Positions 34,934-44,100 of a DNA stretch of 55,453 bases are shown one piece after another. Numbering within the stretch: the first letter of the stretch is position 1; the number at the start of each line of letters is the position of its first letter. The notes beneath the pieces were generated by a model that was not told where the DNA came from, did no database searches, and was given only the letters and a program-made list of their open reading frames with translations. A program made the translations under genes and the position numbers. The stretch is from Bacteroidales bacterium (GTDB lineage: Bacteria; Bacteroidota; Bacteroidia; Bacteroidales; WCHB1-69), in contig JAFXPL010000170.1 of the NCBI GenBank assembly GCA_017527945.1, positions 1-55,453 on the forward strand. Reading direction: 5' to 3'.

Positions 34934-36931
34934 ATGAAAAAACTGACCACTCTTATTGTCGCCCTGGCGATGACCCTGTCCGCTGTCGCGCAAAGCACTG
35001 TCGAAGTTGTCTATAACGGATCGACGGCAACGGTCAACGTGGCGAGCGACGTGGCCCCCTACCTGACCGTCACGCAGAGCGGTGCGCATGTCTCCATCGC
35101 GCAAAGCGACTCCCTCGCCACCGAAATCACCTACACACTGAGCGGGACATCGACCGACGGCGAGTTCTACATGTCGGGGTCTTACAAGGCCACCATCGAG
35201 CTCAACGGTCTCACGCTGACCAACACCACCCCGGTGTATAGCGGCGCCGCCATCCACATCCAGAACGGCAAGCGCATCAACGTGAAAGTGGTCGACGGAA
35301 CTACCAACACCCTCGCTGATGCGGCTTCCGGCGAGCAGAAGGGCTGTCTCTACGTGAAGGGGCACGCCGAATTCAAGCAGCAGGGCACGCTCAACGTGGT
35401 GGGCAACGTGAAGCACGCCATCAAGGCCGGCGAGTACATCAGCTTGAAAAACGCCACCATCAACGTGACCTCCGCCGTGGGCGACGGCATCTCCTGCAAC
35501 GAATATTTCCTCATGGAGAGCGGCACCGTCAACATCAGCGGCACCGCTGACGACGGCATCCAGTGCGACCTCGACGGCGACGTCTCGACGGGCGAGACCA
35601 CCGACCACGAGGATGAAGACTCCGGCAACATGTACATCAGCGGCGGCACCATCAACATCACCTGCGCCGCTGCCGCCGCGAAGGGCATCAAATGCGCCGG
35701 CGACATGTTCATCTCCGGAGGCGACATCACCGTCACCACCACGGGCAAGGGCGCCTGGGATGAGGACGACTTGGAGACCAAGGCGGCCTGCGGCCTGAGC
35801 AGCGACCACAACCTGACCGTCAGCGGCGGCACGCTCAACCTGACCGCCACCGGCTCCGGCGGCAAGGGCATGAAGTGCGACAGCGTGATGACCATCCACG
35901 ACGGCAACATTACCGTGGCGACCTCTGGAGGCCTCTACTACAACAACGGCACAACGGAGAACACCAACTACACCGGCAACACCGACCACGTCAGCAGCAG
36001 CTACTACTCATCGCCCAAGGGCATCAAGGCCGGGCTGAAGACCCAAGTCGGCAACAGCTACACCTACAGCGGCGGAATGGTGGTTGACGGCGGCTACATC
36101 AAGGTGACGACCACCGGCACCAACGCCGAAGGCATTGAATGCAAGAACACGCTGGACATCAACGGCGGCGAAGTCTTTATCAATTCCTACGACGACGGCA
36201 TCAACGCCGGCCAGGACCTGACCATCACCGGAGGCTATGTCTATGCGCACGCCACCAACAACGACGGCCTCGACGCCAACGGCAACTGCTACCTCAACGG
36301 CGGCCTGGTCTATGCCATCGGCTCCCGTTCGCCGGAGTTGGCCATCGACGCCAACAGCGAGGGCGGGAAGAAGGTTTATGTCAACGGCGGTGTCGTCATT
36401 GCCGTGGGCGGAATCGAGAACGGCAGCAGCATCAACCAGCCCTACATACAGTCTTCCTCTGTCAGTGGAAACAGCTGGTACACTGTAACCTACGGTGACA
36501 ACGCCGTGGCATTCTACACGCCCTCCATCAGCACCGGCGGCGGTCCTGGAGGCGGTGGCCCCGGCGGTGGCGGCCCTGGTGGCGGCCCTGGTGGCGGCCC
36601 TGGCGGCACCAACAGTGGTTCCACGTTCATCTCCGCCCCCTCAACACCGTCCATCGCCAATGGCAACACCATCAGCGGCGGCACACCTCATTTTGAGGCG
36701 AACTGCTACGTCAGCGGCAGCGACGTGGTCGATGGCATCGAAGAATTCGACGTGGAGAGCATCATGGTCAAGGTCCAAAACGGCAACATCGTAGTGGAAG
36801 GCTGCGACGGCTGCAACGTGAGCGTGTTCAACATGGAAGGCCGCCGAGTAGGCGACAGAGGCCTCGCCACGGGCATCTATCTCGTCAAAGTCGGCGACCA
36901 TCCCGCGAAGAAGGTCTTCGTCACGAGATAA
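34934..36931 (+). CDS. Secreted carbohydrate-binding domain protein (Cthe_2159-like) with T9SS sorting domain
   Basis: 665 residues from the ATG at 34934 with signal peptide MKKLTTLIVALAMTLSAVAQ. Most of the chain (30-500) is a right-handed beta-helix of short repeats (for example GGTINITCAAAAAKGIKCAG, GGEVFINSYDDGINAGQD) as in PF14262, a family known to bind polysaccharides with calcium. A glycine/proline linker (GGGPGGGGPGGG, about 535-555) precedes a T9SS type A tail (VEGCDGCNVSVFNMEGRRV...ATGIYLVKVG...KKVFVTR). Likely surface-exposed; the glycan is unknown. Strong terminator at 36963-37014. Confidence 0.87.
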   Translation: MKKLTTLIVALAMTLSAVAQSTVEVVYNGSTATVNVASDVAPYLTVTQSGAHVSIAQSDSLATEITYTLSGTSTDGEFYMSGSYKATIELNGLTLTNTTPVYSGAAIHIQNGKRINVKVVDGTTNTLADAASGEQKGCLYVKGHAEFKQQGTLNVVGNVKHAIKAGEYISLKNATINVTSAVGDGISCNEYFLMESGTVNISGTADDGIQCDLDGDVSTGETTDHEDEDSGNMYISGGTINITCAAAAAKGIKCAGDMFISGGDITVTTTGKGAWDEDDLETKAACGLSSDHNLTVSGGTLNLTATGSGGKGMKCDSVMTIHDGNITVATSGGLYYNNGTTENTNYTGNTDHVSSSYYSSPKGIKAGLKTQVGNSYTYSGGMVVDGGYIKVTTTGTNAEGIECKNTLDINGGEVFINSYDDGINAGQDLTITGGYVYAHATNNDGLDANGNCYLNGGLVYAIGSRSPELAIDANSEGGKKVYVNGGVVIAVGGIENGSSINQPYIQSSSVSGNSWYTVTYGDNAVAFYTPSISTGGGPGGGGPGGGGPGGGPGGGPGGTNSGSTFISAPSTPSIANGNTISGGTPHFEANCYVSGSDVVDGIEEFDVESIMVKVQNGNIVVEGCDGCNVSVFNMEGRRVGDRGLATGIYLVKVGDHPAKKVFVTR

Positions 36932-36962
36932 CGGCACTGCCTTCAAAAAAACATATCGGATC

Positions 36963-37014
36963 GAGTCCTCTTGGGAAAGTCTAAGGCGTCTTTTCCAAGA
37001 GGACTCTTTTTTTT
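36963..37014 (+). terminator. Strong Rho-independent terminator
   Basis: GAGTCCTCTTGGGAAA (36963-36978) pairs with TTTTCCAAGAGGACTC (36991-37006), giving about 15 bp, followed by T8. It ends the carbohydrate-binding gene. Confidence 0.9.
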
Positions 37015-37133
37015 GTCCCCGCACAGGCAGTTTTCGACACATAACGGCACAAAAATAGCGACTGACAATCAACATATTACATACAAAAACAACACTTTTT
37101 TTCAACAGAAAGAACAATTCATGGTAAAAAGAT

Positions 37134-37141
37134 TATTTTTG
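37134..37141 (+). promoter_or_regulatory. -7 element for hpt
   Basis: TATTTTTG, 22 nt upstream of the ATG at 37164. Confidence 0.7.
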
Positions 37142-37163
37142 CAGTCGGAAATTTTCAGACAAT

Positions 37164-37703
37164 ATGAGTGAAACCGTCACCTTTTTTGACAAAACTTTTG
37201 TGAAATATATCCTCTCCGACCAAATCGATGCGGAAATCACCCGTATGGCTGCGGAAATCTCCCAGGAATACCGTGACGACGATCCCATTTTCCTCATCAC
37301 CCTGAACGGAGCCGTCTTTTTCGCCACCGAGCTGCTGAAACAGATAGACATCCGCTGCCGGATCACCTGCGTGAAAGTATCCTCCTACAGCGGGACCGAG
37401 TCAACCGGCAGCATCAACAGCCTCATCGGCCTCAACGAGGACGTTCGCGGGAAACGGATCCTCATCCTCGAGGACATCGTCGATACCGGCCACACCTACA
37501 TCCACCTGCACGACATGCTGACCAAGGCCGGCGCGAAAGACGTGCGCATCGCCACCATGACCATGAAGCCCGACGCCTACAAAGCGGACCTCCCCGTCCA
37601 CTACGTCGGCCTCCGCATCCCCGACAAGTTCGTCATCGGCCACGGCCTCGACTACGACGGCTACGGCCGCAACCTCAATGACATTTACCAACTTAGACAA
37701 TGA
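37164..37703 (+). CDS. hpt: Hypoxanthine phosphoribosyltransferase
   Basis: 179 residues. It converts hypoxanthine or guanine plus PRPP to IMP/GMP in purine salvage. The PRPP loop ILILEDIVDTGHT (about 98-110) and the flexible loop around SYSGTES are present. The ATG follows a near-perfect -7 element. A long tandem array separates it from adk, another nucleotide-metabolism gene, in the same direction. Confidence 0.95.
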   Translation: MSETVTFFDKTFVKYILSDQIDAEITRMAAEISQEYRDDDPIFLITLNGAVFFATELLKQIDIRCRITCVKVSSYSGTESTGSINSLIGLNEDVRGKRILILEDIVDTGHTYIHLHDMLTKAGAKDVRIATMTMKPDAYKADLPVHYVGLRIPDKFVIGHGLDYDGYGRNLNDIYQLRQ

Positions 37704-37935
37704 CTAATGACTATAACTATGACTAATAACTATAACTAATAACTATAACAATAACTATAACAATAACTAATAACTAACCCACTAAACCACTAAACTTCTA
37801 AACCACTAAACTTCTAAACCACTAAACTTCTAAACTTCTAAACTTCTAAACTTCTAAACCACTAAACTTCTAAACCACTAAACTTCTAAACCACTAATCC
37901 ACTAAACCACTAATCCACTAACCCACTAACCCATT
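37704..37935. repeat. Tandem arrays (ATAACTATAACT, then ACTAAACCACTAAACTTCT) between hpt and adk
   Basis: The 232-bp gap holds two consecutive low-complexity arrays: ACTATAACTAATA units (to about 37777), then about 15 copies of CTAAACTTCTAAACCA. It ends at the adk ATG. The coding strand carries almost no G, so the leader RNA would be unstructured. Confidence 0.9.
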
Positions 37936-38505
37936 ATGATAAACATCGTCATGTTCGGTGCGCCCGGCAGCGGGAAAGGCACCCAGGCCAAGCAGATGGC
38001 CGAAAAATTCAACCTTGAGCACGTCTCCACCGGCGACCTGTTCCGTTACGAGATCTCCCACAAGACCCCGCTGGGGCTCAAGGCGCAGGAGATCATCAAC
38101 CGCGGCGACCTCTGTCCCGACGACATCACCCTCGGCATGTTGCGCAACCACATCGAGAAGCACGCCGACAGCAAAGGCTTCATCTTCGACGGCGTGCCCC
38201 GCACCATCAAGCAGGCGGAGATGCTCGACGACACGACGTTCTTCCCCTCCCTTGACATCACCAAGGTGATCTACCTGAAAGTGGAGATGGACGAGGTGCA
38301 GCGCCGCATCCTCAAGCGCGCGGAAATCGAGCAGCGCGCCGACGACACCCCCGCCACCGTCAAGGCCCGCGTGGAAAACTTCTTCGCCCAGACCATGCCG
38401 TTGGTGGACTATTACCGCGAACAAGGCAAATTAGTGGAAATCAACGGAATGCAGGACATCGAGCATGTCTTCGCCGACATCTGCAAAGTGGTGGAGGCGT
38501 TGTGA
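37936..38505 (+). CDS. adk: Adenylate kinase (short-lid type)
   Basis: 189 residues. Walker A GAPGSGKGTQAK (7-18), AMP-binding STGDLFRYEI and FDGVPRTIKQAE, and a short lid (about RRILKRAEIEQRADD) without the zinc cysteines, as usual in Bacteroidota. It equilibrates AMP, ADP and ATP. Translation starts right after the tandem array. Confidence 0.96.
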   Translation: MINIVMFGAPGSGKGTQAKQMAEKFNLEHVSTGDLFRYEISHKTPLGLKAQEIINRGDLCPDDITLGMLRNHIEKHADSKGFIFDGVPRTIKQAEMLDDTTFFPSLDITKVIYLKVEMDEVQRRILKRAEIEQRADDTPATVKARVENFFAQTMPLVDYYREQGKLVEINGMQDIEHVFADICKVVEAL

Positions 38506-38547
38506 CGGCCCTGAAGAATGCAGCCCGTTCCATATTCAATTTTTATA

Positions 38548-38555
38548 TACTTTTG
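38548..38555 (+). promoter_or_regulatory. -7 element for the arginine decarboxylase gene
   Basis: TACTTTTG, 30 nt upstream of the ATG at 38586. Confidence 0.65.
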
Positions 38556-38585
38556 CGGCATTTTAAATTCACCAAATAAGAGGCA

Positions 38586-40004
38586 ATGAAAACCAAGTAC
38601 ATCGACCTGATTTCGCAGACGTATGAATTCCCGCAGGAGGAGTTCCGTGTGGAGGACAACAACCTGTTTTTCAACGAAGTGCCGTTGATGGACATCATCA
38701 AGCAGTATGGCACGCCGCTGAAAATCACCTATTTGCCGAAGATTTCGGCGAACATCCAGAAGGCCAAGCGCTGGTTCAACGTGGCCATCGCGAAGTCCGA
38801 CTACAAGGGCGCCTACCACTACTGCTACTGCACCAAGAGCAACCATTTCGAGTTCGTGATGTCGGAGGTGCTGAAGAACGATGTGCACATCGAGACCTCC
38901 TCCGCGTTCGACATCAACCTGATCCAGACGCTGCATGAGCAGGGCCTCTTCGACAAGGAGAATTACATTATATGCAACGGCTTCAAGCGGCAGATTTACA
39001 TCGACAACATCGTAGAGTTGCTGGAGCAGGGCTACGTGAACACCATCCCGGTGTTCGACAGCAAGAAGGAGTTCGACCAGTTGGAGCGGAAACTCAAGAC
39101 GAAGTGCAAGGTCGGCATCCGCATCGCCTCCGAGGAGGAGCCGCGCTTCGAGTTCTACACTTCGCGCCTCGGCATCCGCTACAACGACGTGATCCCCTTC
39201 TACCGCGACAAAATCAAGAACAACCCCAACTGCGAGCTCAAGATGCTGCATTTCTTCATCAACACAGGCATCCAAGACACGGCCTACTACTGGAACGAGC
39301 TCACCAAGTGCGTGAACCTCTACTGCGACCTCAAGAAAATCTGCCCCGAGCTCGACTCGCTGAACATCGGCGGCGGATTCCCCATCAAGAACTCGCTCTC
39401 CTTCGACTACGACTACGAGTACATGGCCGAGGAAATCATCGCCCAGATCAAGGTCATCTGCGACCGCGAAGGCGTGAAGGAACCCGACATTTTCACTGAG
39501 TTCGGATCGTTCACCGTGGGCGAGGCCAGCGCCGCGCTCTTCTCCGTGCTTCAACAGAAACGCCAGAACGACAGGGAGTTGTGGAACATGATCGACAGTT
39601 CCTTCATGACCACCCTGCCCGACACATGGGCCATCAACCAGCAGTTCATCATCCTGGCCATCAACAACTGGGACAAGGCCTACGAGCGCGTCTTCCTCGG
39701 CGGCCTCACCTGCGACAGCCACGACTACTACAACTCCGAGTCGCACCTCAACGCCGTCTTCCTCCCCCACATCGACTCAGCCAACTACCCCGAAAGCGAC
39801 AGTCCGGAGGACATCCAGTACATCGGACTGTTCAACACCGGCGCCTACCAGGACGCCCTCGGCGGCTACGGCGGAATACAGCATTGCATGACCCCCGCGC
39901 CGAAACACATCATCATCTACCGCGACGAGGAAGGCGAAATCTGCACCAAACTCTTCGCTAAAGAGCAGAGTTACAAGTCGATGCTGAAAATTTTAGGATA
40001 TTAG
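38586..40004 (+). CDS. Arginine decarboxylase (fold-III PLP, short Bacteroidota type)
   Basis: 472 residues, close to the 460-470-residue flavobacterial/Bacteroidota biosynthetic arginine decarboxylase rather than the 630-residue SpeA. The PLP-lysine region HYCYCTKSNHFEFVM, the HFFINTG and LNIGGGFPIKNS phosphate-binding strands, the TEFGSFTVGEA loop and the C-terminal GGLTCDSHDYY carry the barrel and active site. It makes agmatine, the first step of putrescine/spermidine synthesis. Other type III PLP decarboxylases are the main alternative. It has its own promoter; the SRP RNA gene follows. Confidence 0.85.
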   Translation: MKTKYIDLISQTYEFPQEEFRVEDNNLFFNEVPLMDIIKQYGTPLKITYLPKISANIQKAKRWFNVAIAKSDYKGAYHYCYCTKSNHFEFVMSEVLKNDVHIETSSAFDINLIQTLHEQGLFDKENYIICNGFKRQIYIDNIVELLEQGYVNTIPVFDSKKEFDQLERKLKTKCKVGIRIASEEEPRFEFYTSRLGIRYNDVIPFYRDKIKNNPNCELKMLHFFINTGIQDTAYYWNELTKCVNLYCDLKKICPELDSLNIGGGFPIKNSLSFDYDYEYMAEEIIAQIKVICDREGVKEPDIFTEFGSFTVGEASAALFSVLQQKRQNDRELWNMIDSSFMTTLPDTWAINQQFIILAINNWDKAYERVFLGGLTCDSHDYYNSESHLNAVFLPHIDSANYPESDSPEDIQYIGLFNTGAYQDALGGYGGIQHCMTPAPKHIIIYRDEEGEICTKLFAKEQSYKSMLKILGY

Positions 40005-40025
40005 CGCACCGAATCGAAAAAATTG

Positions 40026-40033
40026 TATTTTTG
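40026..40033 (+). promoter_or_regulatory. -7 element for the SRP RNA gene
   Basis: TATTTTTG, ending 4 nt before the predicted RNA 5' end at 40038. Confidence 0.75.
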
Positions 40034-40035
40034 CA

Positions 40036-40148
40036 GCGGGTAAGTCTTATACGATCTGCTCCCTTATAACTCCCCCAGGACAGGAATGTAGCAAGGGCAT
40101 TAAGGTTGTAGCGATGCGATATAAGTAGCTTACCCTTCTTTTTTTTGT
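40036..40148 (+). ncRNA. ffs: Small signal recognition particle RNA (4.5S-like)
   Basis: The 5' GGGTAAG (40038-40044) pairs with CTTACCC (40129-40135), and CTTATA with TATAAG just inside, closing the helix. The apical part carries the SRP hallmark CCCCAGGACAGGAA...GTAGCAAGGG near 40072-40096, the Ffh-binding loop in Bacteroidota form. An oligo-T tract (40141-40147) follows. It acts with Ffh to target nascent membrane proteins. About 100 nt, with a perfect promoter, and no overlap with coding sequence. Confidence 0.9.
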
Positions 40149-40149
40149 G

Positions 40150-40225
40150 AACTTAGAGCTTAGAGCTTAGAACCTTGAACCTTGAACTTTGAAAACCTGA
40201 AACCTGAAACCTGAAACTTGAAACT
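40150..40225. repeat. Tandem array (AGCTTAG / CCTTGAA / CCTGAAA units) before the YciO-like gene
   Basis: Fills the space between SRP RNA and the next ATG, ending 1 nt before it. Imperfect 7- to 8-mers. Confidence 0.85.
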
Positions 40226-40843
40226 ATGCTATTGAAGATATATCCTGAGAATCCGAACCCGAAAGCCGTGAACACCGTGGTGGAATGTCTGCAGGACGGC
40301 GGCACCGTCATTTATCCGACCGACACGATCTACGGCATTGGCTGCGACATCTTCAAGCCGAAGAGCGTCGAGCGCATCACGGAGATTTTGGGAGAGCGTA
40401 AGAAAAAGAACGCCATGACCTTCATCTGTCATGACCTGAGCAACCTCGCGGATTACACCAAACCTTTGGACAACAGCGTGTTCAAAACGATGAAACGGGT
40501 GCTCCCCGGGCCGTTCACCTTCATCCTCGAAGCGAACAACAGCGTGCCGAAGCTCCTGCAGAGCAACAAGAAGACCGTCGGCATACGCATCCCCGACAAC
40601 AACATCATCCGCGAGATCGTGCGCCAGCTCGGCCATCCCATCCTCTCCACCTCCGTGAAGGACGACGACGAGGTGATCGAATACACCACCGACCCCGAGC
40701 TCATCTACGAACGCTACGGCGACCAGGTTGACATCGTCATCGACGGCGGCTACGGCGACAACATCCCCTCCACGGTCGTGGACTGCACCGGCGGCGCCTT
40801 GGAAATCATCCGCGAAGGGAAAGGCGATGTGTCGTTGCTTTAG
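40226..40843 (+). CDS. YciO/TsaC/Sua5-family protein
   Basis: 205 residues with the YrdC-like fold: TVIYPTDTIYGIGCD binding loop, basic RKKKNAMTF strand and GIRIPDNN. TsaC makes threonylcarbamoyl-AMP for the t6A tRNA modification. The family SxN motif reads STSVKDDD rather than SAN, more like YciO than TsaC, so activity may be weak or different. It starts behind a tandem array; another array follows, then mnmE, also a tRNA-modification gene. Confidence 0.85.
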   Translation: MLLKIYPENPNPKAVNTVVECLQDGGTVIYPTDTIYGIGCDIFKPKSVERITEILGERKKKNAMTFICHDLSNLADYTKPLDNSVFKTMKRVLPGPFTFILEANNSVPKLLQSNKKTVGIRIPDNNIIREIVRQLGHPILSTSVKDDDEVIEYTTDPELIYERYGDQVDIVIDGGYGDNIPSTVVDCTGGALEIIREGKGDVSLL

Positions 40844-41323
40844 CTGTTGGCTATTGGCTGTTGGCTGTTGGCTATTGGCTGTTGGACGTTGGCTGTTAGC
40901 TGTTGGCTGTTGGCTATTGGATGTTAGCTATTGGATGTTAGCTATTGGCTGTTGGCTGTTAGCTGTTAGCTGTTGGCTGTTGGCTGTTAGCTGTTAGCTG
41001 TTGGCTGTTGGCTGTTAGCTGTTAGCTGTTGGCTGGCCAAGGCGATCCGCAGTCTCTCTATTTTAAGGCAACCAAGAATTCTTTTGCTTTGAACTATAAC
41101 TAACTATAAACCACTAAACTACTAAACCACTAAACTACTAAACCACTAAACTACTAAACCACTAAACTACTAAACCACTAAACTACTAAACCACTAAACC
41201 ACTAACCCACTAAACTACTAAACTACTAAACTACTAAACTACTAAACTACTAATCCACTAAACTACTAAACCACTAAACTACTAAACTACTAATCCACTA
41301 AACTACTAATCCACCAACCCCAC
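40842..41323. repeat. Long intergenic tandem arrays (TTGGCTG, then ACTAAACTACTAAACC) before mnmE
   Basis: This 480-bp gap holds no gene. The first array (40842-41034) is about 25 imperfect copies of GCTGTTGGCTATTG. A 60-nt unique spacer follows. The second (about 41095-41315) repeats CTAAACCACTAAACTA, ending a few bases before the mnmE ATG. The first array carries no A-rich leader on the plus strand; the second does. Confidence 0.9.
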
Positions 41324-42688
41324 ATGACCACCATCTGCGCCATATCGACCCCGCCCGGAATGGGTGCCACAGCCATGATCCGAATCTCCGGACCGGATGC
41401 ATTCAGCATTGCCGGATCGATTTTCCAAACACCATCCGACATTGCCGGATTACAGCCGAACCGGGCGAAATTCGTCTCCATTGTGGACAATTCCGAGGAC
41501 AAACAGACGCTGCTGGACCAGGCAGTGGTGACCAAGTTCGCGGCTCCGCATTCGTTCACCGGGGAGGACGTGGTGGAAATCAGCTGCCATGGGTCAGTCT
41601 TCATTCAGCAGCGAATCATCGAATTATTGATTGCCAACGGATGCCGAATGGCCGCGCCGGGCGAGTTCACGCAGCGCGCCTTCCTCAACGGGAAACTGGA
41701 TCTTCCGCAGGCGGAAGCCATCGCGGACTTGATCGAGGCACAGTCGGAAAGTGCCCACCAACTCGCCATGCGACAGCTGCGGGGCGAACTTTCCGGCAAG
41801 ATGGCCGTCCTGCGCGACGAACTCCTGCAGATGGCGTCGTTGATAGAGCTGGAACTCGACTTCAGCGAGGAGGAGGTGGAATTCGCCGACCGCACCGCCC
41901 TGCTCGACCTGCTTTCAAACATCAAGGCCGAGGTGCACCGGCTCCTACAAAGCTACCGGTGGGGCACGATGCTGAAAAACGGTATCCCCGTGGCCATCGC
42001 AGGTGAGCCGAACGTCGGGAAATCCACCCTTCTGAACGCACTGCTCCAGCGCGAGCGGGCCATTGTCTCCGATATCCCCGGCACTACCCGCGACACCATC
42101 GAAGACTCGTTCACCCTCAACGGCACGCTCTTCCGCTTCATCGACACCGCAGGCATCCGAGAATCTGACGACACGGTCGAGCGGCTCGGCATCGAACGCA
42201 CCTTCAACGCCATCCGCCAGGCTGCCATCGTCCTGTGGGTCGTCGATGCCCAGAAATCAGACAAAGAAATAGAGGCGGAGCTGGCAAACGTGCCGCAAGC
42301 TGTCAACTCGGACGTGACAAAAATCATCCTCATCGGCAACAAGTCCGACCTTCTCCCCCACCCTTCCGAGCGAAACAAACAGCTCATCCCCATCTCCGCC
42401 AAACAGGGCGAGAACCTCGATGCAGTGCTTCGCGAAATCGACTCGTTCGTCCGCGAGAACCGCGTCCAAGATGCCGTCCTGCTGACCAGCGCACGCCATC
42501 AGTCGCTGCTGGCCGGCATTCTCAGCGCGACGGAAAGGGCCGAGGAGGGACTGCGGAACCTGGTTCCCACTGACCTCGTGGCCGAGGACATCCGCATGGC
42601 GCTCCACGACTTGGGTGAGCTCACCGGCACCATCTCCACAGACGACATCCTGAACAACATCTTCGGGAAATTCTGCATCGGGAAGTAG
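41324..42688 (+). CDS. mnmE: tRNA uridine-5-carboxymethylaminomethyl modification GTPase
   Basis: 454 residues. The N-terminal formyl-THF-binding domain (1-120) is followed by a helical region and an inserted G domain: Walker A GEPNVGKST (227-235), switch PGTTRDTIE, DTAGIRE, IGNKSD. The C-terminal CIGK keeps the catalytic cysteine. With MnmG it modifies the wobble uridine of several tRNAs. Confidence 0.96.
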   Translation: MTTICAISTPPGMGATAMIRISGPDAFSIAGSIFQTPSDIAGLQPNRAKFVSIVDNSEDKQTLLDQAVVTKFAAPHSFTGEDVVEISCHGSVFIQQRIIELLIANGCRMAAPGEFTQRAFLNGKLDLPQAEAIADLIEAQSESAHQLAMRQLRGELSGKMAVLRDELLQMASLIELELDFSEEEVEFADRTALLDLLSNIKAEVHRLLQSYRWGTMLKNGIPVAIAGEPNVGKSTLLNALLQRERAIVSDIPGTTRDTIEDSFTLNGTLFRFIDTAGIRESDDTVERLGIERTFNAIRQAAIVLWVVDAQKSDKEIEAELANVPQAVNSDVTKIILIGNKSDLLPHPSERNKQLIPISAKQGENLDAVLREIDSFVRENRVQDAVLLTSARHQSLLAGILSATERAEEGLRNLVPTDLVAEDIRMALHDLGELTGTISTDDILNNIFGKFCIGK

Positions 42689-42760
42689 CCTTCCGACAAC
42701 AGCAACTCATCCCCGGCGCACAGCCTTCCAACGTGACATCACCTCCAAACTTCAAAGAAT

Positions 42761-44095
42761 ATGAAAAAAATCAGCCTTCTTTTCGCCATTCTGATGGGCA
42801 TAACAACGGTGTCCGGCCAAGACAGTCTCACGCTAACTTTTTCAACCCACACCACCGACGGCAGTTACCTGCGGCCCGACAGCATCACCATCGAAAACCT
42901 CACCCGCAACTGGAGCGAGACACTCCTCTATCCCGACACGACCTACACCTTCTTGCTGCACACAGGAGTTCTCAACCACCTCGACAACAAGCAGTTGCAA
43001 ATCACTCCAAATCCGTTTGACGGTTCCACAAAGCTATGCATACCGTCCACGAGGGAAGAAAATGCACTGTTGCGGCTCACCGACATCACCGGACGCGTCT
43101 ATGCCGAGTGCCACTGTCGGCTACAGGAGGGCGGCAACCTCTTCAGCGTATCGCTCTCCCTCCCGCAAACCTACATCCTCAACGTAGAAACGCCTTCGGG
43201 AAAACGCAGCGCAAAGCTGACAAACACTGGACATGCCGGTGCCAACAGCATCCGACACGAGGGCGTAACCGGGAAAAGCCATCCCGAAATGACCCTGAAA
43301 AGCATTTCCACTCACGAGTTCGAGCTGGGAGACAAGATGAGGTACCGCTGCTACACACCGACAAGAGTCAGTTCCACGCTCACGAAGAGCCTATTCGTCA
43401 GCGAGCAAATCGACCTCGTTTTCGACACCCACGGGATCCCATGCATCGACCAGCCGACATTTCGCGACTACGACGGGAACCTTTACAACACCGTGCAAAT
43501 CGGCGGCCAATGCTGGATGAAAGAGAACCTTCGCACCTCGCACTTCCCCGATGGAACCGAAATCCCTGTCGGCGGAAGCGTTTCGCTGGGCGACACCGTA
43601 CCCTACTACTGCGACTTCCTTGAATACTACAACATCGTAATCCCTTGGGAAGAGCGGGGCAACTTCTACAATTGGTATGCGGCCTTGAATGTATGTCCCA
43701 ACGGCTGGCATCTGCCAAGCGACTCTGAATGGACAGTTTTCACGGACTTTTTGAGTTCCCAGCCTGAATACGTTTGCGAGAACGCCTTCCACAATAACAC
43801 ATACATCGCCAAATCCCTCTCCTCCACCTCATGGTGGAACGGTGACGCCGTCGGTTGCGATACAGGCAGCGAGCAAAGCACCAACAACGCCACCGGCTTC
43901 AGTGCCATTCCCGCCGGCTTTTGTTTCGGAAGCGTCTCGTTCGGGCAAGAGGGCGAGGATGCACATTTCTGGACATCCACGGATACCAACGACAGCAATG
44001 CCCTGGAACGAATCATTCAATACGACGCAGCATACCTGTTCCGCCCCGCGTTTTCGAAGAACTTCGGCCGCTCCGTCCGCTGCCTACGAGATTAA
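42761..44095 (+). CDS. FISUMP-domain secreted protein with an internal T9SS-like segment
   Basis: 444 residues with a signal peptide (MKKISLLFAILMGITTVSG). The C-terminal half is a fibrobacter-succinogenes major paralogous (FISUMP) domain: DGNLYNTVQIGGQCWMKENL, FYNWYAALNVCPNGWHLPSD, and FGRSVRCLRD at the end. The middle (about 85-165) looks like a T9SS type A domain (ITPNPFDGSTKL...LTDITGRVY...QTYILNVETPSGKRS) although it is not C-terminal. The function of FISUMP proteins is not established; many are surface proteins. It ends 5 nt from the convergent EF-G stop. Confidence 0.82.
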   Translation: MKKISLLFAILMGITTVSGQDSLTLTFSTHTTDGSYLRPDSITIENLTRNWSETLLYPDTTYTFLLHTGVLNHLDNKQLQITPNPFDGSTKLCIPSTREENALLRLTDITGRVYAECHCRLQEGGNLFSVSLSLPQTYILNVETPSGKRSAKLTNTGHAGANSIRHEGVTGKSHPEMTLKSISTHEFELGDKMRYRCYTPTRVSSTLTKSLFVSEQIDLVFDTHGIPCIDQPTFRDYDGNLYNTVQIGGQCWMKENLRTSHFPDGTEIPVGGSVSLGDTVPYYCDFLEYYNIVIPWEERGNFYNWYAALNVCPNGWHLPSDSEWTVFTDFLSSQPEYVCENAFHNNTYIAKSLSSTSWWNGDAVGCDTGSEQSTNNATGFSAIPAGFCFGSVSFGQEGEDAHFWTSTDTNDSNALERIIQYDAAYLFRPAFSKNFGRSVRCLRD

Positions 44096-44100
44096 GCAAT

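Noticed and set aside
37704..41323. CRISPR array
   Set aside because: Units are 7-20 nt, contiguous and degenerate, with no unique spacers and no cas genes.
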